Of a stretch of 64,000 nt of DNA, positions 38,122-45,042 are shown piece by piece. The notes below the pieces were generated by a model. The model was given only the letters and a program-made list of their open reading frames with translations. It did no database searches and had not been told where the DNA came from. Source of the DNA: Paraburkholderia hospita (GTDB lineage: Bacteria > Pseudomonadota > Gammaproteobacteria > Burkholderiales > Burkholderiaceae); NCBI RefSeq assembly GCF_002902965.1, contig NZ_CP026106.1, forward strand, positions 1,674,001 through 1,738,000, in the 5' to 3' direction. Every line of letters starts with the position of its first letter. Position 1 is the first letter of the stretch. The position numbers were made by a program, and so were the translations under genes.

Positions 38122-38146
38122 GCACCGTAAAGTTTCTTTACGTTGC
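38122..38146. promoter_or_regulatory. Candidate upstream activating sequence for the sigma-54 operon
   Basis: GCACCGTAAAG, TTT, CTTTACGTTGC: inverted 11-bp arms with one mismatch, of which CGTAAAG/CTTTACG is perfect. It is centred ~98 bp upstream of the predicted start, the usual distance for enhancer-binding-protein dyads that contact the promoter by looping. Confidence 0.65.
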
Positions 38147-38194
38147 GAATCGAAACGGTCGTCGCGCTGCTTAACGGTCCGCGGTGAGATCAGT

Positions 38195-38335
38195 ATGGAA
38201 CGTATCGTGCGCGTGACGAGCGCGTTTTCCGGGCTCGGCATCGCCGCGATGCAGGCCGTACGTGCGGACCCGAAGCGCGAATGGCGCGACGGCATGGTTC
38301 GGGCCGCGATGGATGCGCTCGGTCATGGCCGATGA
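38195..38335 (+). CDS. Small hypothetical protein (46 residues)
   Basis: Not recognised. MERIVRVTSAFSGLGIAAMQ starts after GGTGAG and ends at TGA overlapping the next possible start (ATGA at 38332). It is amphipathic with a basic/acidic C-terminal half. The overlap favours a small rightward operon. Confidence 0.4.
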   Translation: MERIVRVTSAFSGLGIAAMQAVRADPKREWRDGMVRAAMDALGHGR

Positions 38336-38781
38336 CGATGTTGATCATCGGGATGGTGGCTGGATTTCTCGCAGGCGTGCTGGTGATGTACATGCTTGCG
38401 CTGTTCAAGGTGAACAGGGATAGATGGCCGCACATTCGAAACGACAGCTCGCGCAAGCCGGATTGCGTCGTGAACATCGGTGCAAACGGCAGTACGATAG
38501 ACAATCGACCGATGAAATCGAGGAGGCACCATGAACGCGGTATGCCCGCTACACGGGCCGACCACCATCATCCGCACGAACGCATACGGTTTTCCCGTCT
38601 ACGCGTGTTGCTGCAACGACGTGCCGTACGCAACGCCGCCGGACGCCTGCACAAGGGCGCCGACGCAACGCGGAAAAGACCCGCAGCAGAAGCCCGAACA
38701 ACCGAAGACGAAACGAGAATGACGGGCGCCGCTGCGCCTATTAATGCGGCGCTTTCCCAGCGAGCCACAGCGCGAGATTGA
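38332..38781 (+). CDS. Possible small membrane protein (C-terminal extent uncertain)
   Basis: The frame opens MTMLIIGMVAGFLAGVLVMY, a clear single transmembrane segment, then a basic stretch (VNRDRWPHIRNDSSR). It overlaps the better supported gene at 38531 out of frame for most of its length. The last 80 residues are arginine/alanine-rich and look like a shadow frame. Either the real product is shorter through a sequence difference or this is not a gene. Confidence 0.3.
   Translation: MTMLIIGMVAGFLAGVLVMYMLALFKVNRDRWPHIRNDSSRKPDCVVNIGANGSTIDNRPMKSRRHHERGMPATRADHHHPHERIRFSRLRVLLQRRAVRNAAGRLHKGADATRKRPAAEARTTEDETRMTGAAAPINAALSQRATARD
38531..38722 (+). CDS. Small Cys-rich (zinc-ribbon-like) hypothetical protein
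   Basis: The 63-residue product starts after a very good AGGAGG site seven bases upstream. CPLHGP near the start and CCCND at ~26-30 could bind a metal as a small zinc ribbon. The C-terminal half is Pro/Lys-rich and likely disordered. Function unknown. Confidence 0.6.
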   Translation: MNAVCPLHGPTTIIRTNAYGFPVYACCCNDVPYATPPDACTRAPTQRGKDPQQKPEQPKTKRE

Positions 38782-39619
38782 TCGCATATCGATGCGCGTC
38801 CTGCAGCGCCGCTTGCTCCGTCTGCATCCCGTTGCCCGGCGGCTCGTCCACGAAGCTTGGACAACCGAGCCGCGCGTCCCAGTTGTAGTCTGCGAAATGA
38901 TGAAACGTGCTTTGCGCGACAGCGGGCCCGCCGTCGCTGGACGGTTCAAAGGCAACGGCAAGATTGAAGCTCGTTCCTGTGATCTTGCTGTTGCCTCGTG
39001 CGATCACGCGGGCTGATGCATCGTCGGGCGCATTAACGGCGCCCTCGTGCGGGTGAGCCGGCAGGTAGCGAATCACGCCCGTCGGCGAGTCGGCATTCTT
39101 CAGCACGGGATGTATCGCGCCCACAACCGCAACTTCCTGGAAGTCTCCATTCGCGCCCGAGTGAAAATTCGGCCATGAAATATGCGTGGAGAACGGATCG
39201 TCGCATACGCATCGCGACTGGTCGGGATCGACATTGCGGGTATGAAAGTGATGTGCCTTGCCCACTTTGCCCAGGCTGCACAGCGAACAGCCCACATCCA
39301 TGTGATCTCTCGTCACCATCAAACCGCGGCCTGCCTGACGGAATCGCGTAATGCCTGCGCAGTCTTCGGGCGTCAGGCCGTCTCCGTTATCGACGGCAAA
39401 TAGCCACAACTCGTCGAACGCGGTGTCATCCAGACGCGAAAGTACCGGGTCCGGCTCTCCGGGTTGCTCGCGGTCTCTCGCGACCACGTCGAATACGGCG
39501 CGCCCCTCAGCATCGCGATGGTCGCGCAGCAGTTCGGCAAGCCGGCTGAACCGCGCGATCGACCAGTCGTCGGCGACGGAGGGAATGGTCGTTTGTAGCA
39601 GGATCTTGATGGTATCCAT
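38741..39619 (-). CDS. Conserved hypothetical protein (~292 residues)
   Basis: Not assigned. The start is taken at MDTIKILLQTTIPSVADDWS. It looks soluble, with an alpha/beta pattern: an early ELWLFAVDNGDGLTPEDCAGITRFRQAGRG segment reminiscent of ThuA-like amidotransferase-fold proteins, then GCSLCSLGKVGKAHHFH (Cys and His cluster) and HFADYNWDARLGCPSF. A metal or cofactor site formed by the Cys/His cluster is possible. It is convergent with the small genes to its left and divergent from the catalase-like gene. Confidence 0.6.
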   Translation of the reverse strand: MDTIKILLQTTIPSVADDWSIARFSRLAELLRDHRDAEGRAVFDVVARDREQPGEPDPVLSRLDDTAFDELWLFAVDNGDGLTPEDCAGITRFRQAGRGLMVTRDHMDVGCSLCSLGKVGKAHHFHTRNVDPDQSRCVCDDPFSTHISWPNFHSGANGDFQEVAVVGAIHPVLKNADSPTGVIRYLPAHPHEGAVNAPDDASARVIARGNSKITGTSFNLAVAFEPSSDGGPAVAQSTFHHFADYNWDARLGCPSFVDEPPGNGMQTEQAALQDAHRYAINLALWLAGKAPH

Positions 39620-39817
39620 GATGGTCACGCAGCACGCTGCGCTCGTTTGAGCATGCCGTCATGCTAGACGGATTCGAATGGGGACAGTAGACATGCGGAC
39701 AGATACACGGTGTTGCCTCGTGGACACCTATCGCAGATCTGCGCGCTCCGCCCCCTTCTGCACGAATTTTATGATGCTGCTAGATTGTCGCCAGCAGAAC
39801 TCTCGAGCGAGACTTCC

Positions 39818-40879
39818 ATGGTTGATAGACCCGGTTCACAAGCTTCCGCTGCCCGCTCACTGGCCTTGATTTCGGTCATCGTCGCCGTCGTGGCCATTGC
39901 GTTTGCGTATACGGCAGGCTGGCTCACGCCAGGCCGGCTGACACCCCCAAAGGTCGTCAACGCGCTGGCGCCGCCGGGCGGTCCTGCGTTGGGTTTCCGG
40001 CGCAATCACGCGAAGGGCATCTGCTTCACGGGCACCTTCGAATCGAATGGAGCAGCCGCTGCATTGTCGAAGGCGCCGATGTTCGCGCAGGGTTCGTCCC
40101 GCGTGACGGGACGCTTCAATCTCGCCACGCCGGACCCCAACGCGCCGGACCCGACCGTTCGGGTTCGCGGCCTGAGCCTGCGTGTGGTCGCGCCGGATGG
40201 AACCGAATGGCGCTCGGCGATGATCGACGCGCCCTTCTTCCCCGTCGCGACACCGCAAGCGTTCTACGCGTTGCTCGAAGCATCGGTGAAAAAGGACGAT
40301 CCCGATGCGATGAAGCAGTTCATCGCCGCGCACCCTGAGTTTGCCGCGTTCGGTGCGTGGGCGACGACGGCGCCGTGGACGGGATCGTTCGCGCAGGATC
40401 AGTACAACAGTCTCAACAGCTTCGTGTTCACGAATGCCCAGGGACAGGACCAGGTCGTGCGCTGGTCGTTCGTGCCGGCGGCGAAGCCGGAGGCCGTGTC
40501 GCCCGACGTCCTCAAGCAACGTCCCGCGAACTTCCTCGAAACCGACATCACGCAACGCGTGCAGAGCGCGCCGCAACGCTGGACGATGATCGTCACCGTC
40601 GCCAATCCGGGCGACCCGACGGCCGACCCGAGCAAGGCCTGGCCGGACGACCGCCGCAAGGTGGAAGCGGGCACGCTGGTGGTCAGCGCGATCGAGCCCG
40701 AACCCGACGGCCCGTGCCGCGACCTCAATTTCGATCCGACCGTCCTGCCGGCGGGCATGCATGTTTCCGACGATCCGTTCCCAGCTGCGCGCTCGGCTGC
40801 CTATTCCGTTTCGTTCAATCGCCGGACTGCCGAAGACAAGTACTATCCGCACACGCCTGCCGAAGGAGCGAAGCCATGA
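39818..40879 (+). CDS. Catalase-related peroxidase, membrane-anchored (SrpA-like)
   Basis: The 353-residue protein of the small heme catalase family has an N-terminal hydrophobic anchor or signal (~13-35, SLALISVIVAVVAIAFAYTAG), then a truncated catalase core: RRNHAKGICFTGTFE (distal H64), FNLATPDPNAPDPTVRVRGLSL and a tail with EDKYYPHTP. Family members are peroxidases with little catalase activity. GAGCGAG precedes the chosen ATG. The stop overlaps the cytochrome b561 start (ATGA), so electrons for peroxide reduction probably come from that cytochrome. Confidence 0.88.
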   Translation: MVDRPGSQASAARSLALISVIVAVVAIAFAYTAGWLTPGRLTPPKVVNALAPPGGPALGFRRNHAKGICFTGTFESNGAAAALSKAPMFAQGSSRVTGRFNLATPDPNAPDPTVRVRGLSLRVVAPDGTEWRSAMIDAPFFPVATPQAFYALLEASVKKDDPDAMKQFIAAHPEFAAFGAWATTAPWTGSFAQDQYNSLNSFVFTNAQGQDQVVRWSFVPAAKPEAVSPDVLKQRPANFLETDITQRVQSAPQRWTMIVTVANPGDPTADPSKAWPDDRRKVEAGTLVVSAIEPEPDGPCRDLNFDPTVLPAGMHVSDDPFPAARSAAYSVSFNRRTAEDKYYPHTPAEGAKP

Positions 40880-41409
40880 CACCGACTCTCCAGCGCTTTA
40901 CACCGTTGCAGCGCGCGCTGCACTGGATCATGGCGATCTGCATTCTGGCGATGCTGTTCATCGGCGTCGGCATGGTGTCGACCATTCGGCCTGACTATCT
41001 GACGCTGGTCTCGGTTCACAAGCCGCTTGGCATTGTGATCCTCGTGCTCGCGCTGATCCGTCTGGTGGTGCGACTCACGCGCGGCGCGCCGCGACTTCCG
41101 CCGGACATGCCCGAGCCGATGAAGCTCGCGGCTCATCTGTCGCACCTCGCGTTCTATGCGTTGATGATCGCGTTGCCGCTGATTGGTTGGGGGATGTTGT
41201 CGGCAGCGGAGTATCCCGTGATCGTGGCCGGCGTCCAGTTGCCGTGGATACTGCCGCATAGCAACGAACTGCACACGCTGCTATGGAACGCGCACCGGTT
41301 TCTTGCGTTGTGCTTCTTCGCGTTGATCCTCGTGCATTTCGCGGCCGCGCTGTTTCATGCCCTCGTCAGACGCGACGGCGTGTTTCAGGCCATGGCGCCC
41401 TGGCGCTGA
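40876..41409 (+). CDS. Cytochrome b561
   Basis: The 177-residue di-heme membrane protein has four hydrophobic helices. Candidate heme ligands are H16 (QRALHWIMA), H49 (VSVHKPLG), H140 (WNAHRFLA) and H154 (LVHFAAALFHA). It is coupled by a 4-bp overlap to the catalase-related peroxidase upstream. The pair forms a familiar peroxidase-b561 module that moves electrons from the quinone pool to a periplasmic peroxidase. Confidence 0.92.
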   Translation: MTPTLQRFTPLQRALHWIMAICILAMLFIGVGMVSTIRPDYLTLVSVHKPLGIVILVLALIRLVVRLTRGAPRLPPDMPEPMKLAAHLSHLAFYALMIALPLIGWGMLSAAEYPVIVAGVQLPWILPHSNELHTLLWNAHRFLALCFFALILVHFAAALFHALVRRDGVFQAMAPWR

Positions 41410-41574
41410 GCGGTCGGCTCGATGTCTCTGATCTTTTGCGCGCCGGCATGCCGCCCACCAGCGTGTGAGCGTGCACGTCCCGCGTGACGACTGCGACCGC
41501 TGCCTCGTGGATCTTCGCTGCTTTTGGCTTCGCCGGTGTTTGCGATTTTGCGTCGAGGGGTGGCGTTGCTGGTT

Positions 41575-41874
41575 GGTGTTTTGGCCTTTGCGCTGGCATC
41601 CGCGTTTTGTCTTCGTGCTTCATGCGTTGCCCTCTGTGCGGGGCGGCATCTGCTTTGTCTGCGACGGCTGGTTGGTTTGGTTCGGCTTTTTCTGGCATCC
41701 GCGTGGCGCCTTCGCGGCGCATGCGTTGCCCCTGTGCGGGGTGGCACCTACTTTGTCTGCGACGGCTGGTTGGTTTGCTTCGGCTTTCGCTGGCATCCGC
41801 GCTATGCCTTCGTGCTTCAAGCGTTGCCCCTGTGCGGGGCGGCACCTACTTTTCTTTGCCGCCGCAAAGAAAAG
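41575..41874 (+). repeat. 98-99-bp direct repeat array
   Basis: Units start at 41624, 41723 and 41821, each beginning GCGTTGCCC. Two are full (99 and 98 bp) and one is partial, with a degenerate partial copy before 41624. Each contains the blocks GTGCGGGG-GGCA, CTGCGACGGCTGG and GGCATCCGCG. The last ends in the hairpin CTTTTCTTTGC-CGCC-GCAAAGAAAAG. The stretch is open in several frames but codes for no recognisable protein; the apparent proteins are repeats of the DNA unit. It is a dispersed-type GC-rich intergenic repeat. Confidence 0.8.
41757..41874 (+). repeat. Left copy of a 118-bp inverted repeat flanking the IS island
   Basis: Identical to the reverse complement of 44754-44871 except for two positions that I could find. 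Together the copies bracket the IS110 gene, the palindromic element and the IS30 element. The similarity continues outward for ~35 bp with more mismatches. Confidence 0.9.
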
Positions 41875-42012
41875 CAACCGTATTGGAAGTCAAGCGGGAG
41901 GCTGTTCCGGGGTGCTGGATTCTCAATGTGGTTGCCGGTTCCGTACAGGCGAGCGCAAACCACGCGAGTGATCGCGTTCAGGCACAGCATCCAGGCAAAG
42001 CTATACCGCCGG

Positions 42013-42999
<987 letters not shown>

Positions 43000-43031
43000 T
43001 CAGTCAACTGTTCGGGTTAAGACGATGAGAA

Positions 43032-43092
43032 GGACAGTCGCTCAGGCTTTTCTGCGAGCTCAAGGCACTATAGGCAGACGAGCTGACTGTCC
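43032..43092 (-). ncRNA. Candidate bridge-RNA stem region upstream of the IS110 transposase
   Basis: Read in the transposase direction, GGACAGTC-A-GCTC pairs with GAGC-GACTGTCC. Inside it TCTGC pairs with GCAGA, leaving internal loops. This nested stem lies 60-120 bp upstream of the transposase start, where IS110-group elements encode their bridge RNA. The fold is seen; the RNA identity is inferred. Target- and donor-binding loops cannot be confirmed without the element ends. Confidence 0.4.
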
Positions 43093-43137
43093 GTGTGGCG
43101 ACAACTGATCGGGTCGGTGCCACGGAGGGGAATATAC

Positions 43138-43625
43138 AAGTAGGCAAAAGAAAGCGGCTCACACCGCCAGTTCTTGTATTTGCCTGAGGGTCCCCAACCG
43201 GTCTTACGCTTCACACGGCAATCACGTGACCCATGTTCGTTGCCAACGCTCTTGCGGTGCGTCTCACCCGCTTCACGCACCCGCGCTTCACCATGCCCTG
43301 CCAGATATTCCACGGCCGCCCAGGTGGCAAACTGTGTGTAAGCCGTAGTGCCTCGCACGCCTCACTTCGGACCGATAGCGCATGCGTTCCACCCTGTAAG
43401 AGCGCTACCCTATACGCCGCGACAACCTACACACAGTTTGCCACCTGGGCGGCACATACCATTCGCTGCCGCTCGCCCGTGCACGGGTATTCGAAGCGGG
43501 TGAGGCGCTCATTCAGCGCGTTGGCAACACAGGCGGACAGATACGTTGCCGTGTGAAGCATAAGACCATTTGGGGGCCCTCAGGCAGGAAGAAAGATTGG
43601 CGGTGTTAGCCGCTTTCTTTTGCCT
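43138..43625. repeat. ~490-bp palindromic repeat element between the two insertion sequences
   Basis: The left arm (43138-43340) and right arm (43428-43625) are imperfect inverted repeats of ~200 bp around an 87-bp centre. The inner 26 bp (43315-43340 and 43428-43453) are perfect and start GCCGCCCAGGTGGCAAACTG. Other matching blocks are GCTTCACACGGCAA, GTTGCCAACGC, CTCACCCGCTTC and AGCCGCTTTCTTTTGCCT. Short frames on both strands give the same peptide TQFATWAA because they read the two arms in the same phase. The right edge is interrupted by the IS30 insertion. Confidence 0.75.
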
Positions 43626-44749
43626 GGCGGTTTCAAGGATCAAGTGCAACACTTCATTTAGGATGTGTTGCATGGGACAAAAATACGAACACCTTGGTGC
43701 CGAGGAGCGCGGTGCTATCTTTGCAATGAAGCAGGAGAACAAGAGTACGCGGGAGATTGCACGTGTGTTACGGCGTTCGCCAGCCACGATCAGCCGTGAA
43801 CTCAGGCGCAATGGCTGGAAGCCGGATCATGAGCGAGGTCCAATGGGACGTCCCGCTATCGCTGGCGGCTACAATGCCGCGAACGCGGGCCGCCGGGCGG
43901 CAAGGCTGCGGCGCAAGCCGCGCTGTGAGCGCAAGCTGCATCCTGACGGACCATTGTGGGCCGAGGTACGTCAATACCTGGAAGGCGGCCTCTCGCCTGA
44001 GCAGGTGTGCGCCCAACTCGAACGTGTGCATCCCGAAGAACCTGCCTTGAACGTCTCGCACGAAACGATCTACCACGCCATCTATGCCGCGCCGCGTGGC
44101 GCATTGCGGCGTGAACTGGTTGCCCTGCTCAGGCAGGGGCGTAGCACGCGCAAGCCGCGCACACGCGGGCAGGACCGCCGTGGGAAGCTCGTCGACATGG
44201 TGAGCATTCATGTGCGCCCGCCCGAGGCCAACGACCGGTTGATTCCGGGCCACTGGGAAGGCGATCTGATCAAGGGTGCGGGCAACCGTTCGGCCGTGGG
44301 GACCCTGATTGATCGCAGCACCCTGTTCGTGATGCTGGTGAAGATTGATGGCAGCACCGCCGAGGCGGCGCTTGATGCCTACAGTGCGGCGTTCGCGCCG
44401 CTGCCGGCAGAACTGCGCCAGACCCTGACGTACGACCAGGGCAAGGAAATGGCAGAACATAAAAAGCTTGCCGAGGCCACCGGTATCCGTATCTACTTCT
44501 GCGATCCGCACAGCCCCTGGCAACGCGGTATCTGCGAGAACACCAATGGTCTGCTGCGCCAGTACCTGCCCAAAGGCACAGACCTCTCCGTGTTCTCGCA
44601 GCGCCAGCTCGACCTGATCGCGATGCGCATGAACATCCGTCCGCGCAAGACGCTCGGCTGGAAGACCCCTGCAGAAGCTTTTATGGAAAAATGCGCGGAA
44701 CAGGATATTGCGATCAACCCCGCTGTTGCACTTAGCCTTTGAAACCGCC
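43626..44749 (+). mobile_element. IS30-family insertion sequence, complete, 1124 bp
   Basis: Terminal inverted repeats: left GGCGGTTTCAAGGATCAAGT..., right (reverse complement) GGCGGTTTCAAAGGCTAAGT..., ~21 of 26 bp matching and both ending GTGCAACA. They are flanked by a CCT direct duplication at 43623-43625 and 44750-44752. One intact transposase gene fills the element. The perfect target duplication indicates a fairly recent, undisturbed insertion. Confidence 0.93.
43672..44742 (+). CDS. IS30-family transposase (DDE)
   Basis: The 356-residue protein has an N-terminal HTH (YEHLGAEERGAIFAMKQENK, REIARVLRRSPATISRELRRNG) and a C-terminal rve/DDE core: first Asp in GHWEGDLIKG, second in TLTYDQGKEM, and Glu in PWQRGICENTNGLLRQYLPKGTDL. 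The ATG at 43672 has AGGAT upstream; the frame also extends further 5', outside the insertion sequence, which is not meaningful. It appears intact. Confidence 0.95.
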   Translation: MGQKYEHLGAEERGAIFAMKQENKSTREIARVLRRSPATISRELRRNGWKPDHERGPMGRPAIAGGYNAANAGRRAARLRRKPRCERKLHPDGPLWAEVRQYLEGGLSPEQVCAQLERVHPEEPALNVSHETIYHAIYAAPRGALRRELVALLRQGRSTRKPRTRGQDRRGKLVDMVSIHVRPPEANDRLIPGHWEGDLIKGAGNRSAVGTLIDRSTLFVMLVKIDGSTAEAALDAYSAAFAPLPAELRQTLTYDQGKEMAEHKKLAEATGIRIYFCDPHSPWQRGICENTNGLLRQYLPKGTDLSVFSQRQLDLIAMRMNIRPRKTLGWKTPAEAFMEKCAEQDIAINPAVALSL

Positions 44750-44783
44750 CCTACTTTTCTTTGCGGCGGCAAAGAAAAGTAGG
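44750..44783. repeat. Perfect 15-bp-arm hairpin at the IS30 right border
   Basis: CCTACTTTTCTTTGC, GGCG, GCAAAGAAAAGTAGG. The first three bases are the IS30 target duplication, so the element sits exactly at the foot of this stem. The same hairpin core (11-bp arms) ends the left repeat at 41849-41874. Confidence 0.85.
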
Positions 44784-44871
44784 TGCCGCCCCGCACAGGG
44801 GCGACGCTTGAAGCACGAAGGCATAGCGCGGATGCCAGTGAAAGCCGAAGCAAACCAACCAGCCGTCGCAG
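44754..44871 (-). repeat. Right copy of the 118-bp inverted repeat
   Basis: Inverted partner of 41757-41874 with two mismatches found by eye. It contains the hairpin and one full 98-bp unit read on the minus strand. Confidence 0.9.
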
Positions 44872-45042
44872 ACAAAGTAGGTGCCGCCCCGGACAGGGGC
44901 AACGCGTGAACAGCCAACACCGCCAGCGCAAAAGCCAAAACACCGACCGGCAACGCCCGCGCCACGAAGGCAAAACTCGGATGCCAGCAAAAAAACAAAA
45001 CCCAACCGCCCGCTACTGCTCCCCATTAAGACAAGACCGGCA
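44872..45042. repeat. Degenerate end of the repeat island before phosphoketolase
   Basis: Continues the 98-bp unit on the minus strand with decreasing similarity (GTGCCGCCCCGGACAGGGGCAACGCG and so on) and turns A/C-rich before the phosphoketolase stop. The frames here are repeats, not genes. It may also hold the phosphoketolase terminator. Confidence 0.6.

Noticed and set aside
41366..41845. Apparent protein of repeated MPPRTGAT-like blocks in the repeat array
   Set aside because: The protein repeats mirror the 98-bp DNA unit, occur in several frames and on both strands, and have no proper start signals.
41575..41874. CRISPR array
   Set aside because: Repeats are ~98 bp, contiguous and without unique spacers, and no cas genes are present.
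43068..43556. Two ~100-residue frames between the insertion sequences
   Set aside because: They read the inverted arms of a palindromic repeat and share the same peptide only for that reason. No ribosome site.
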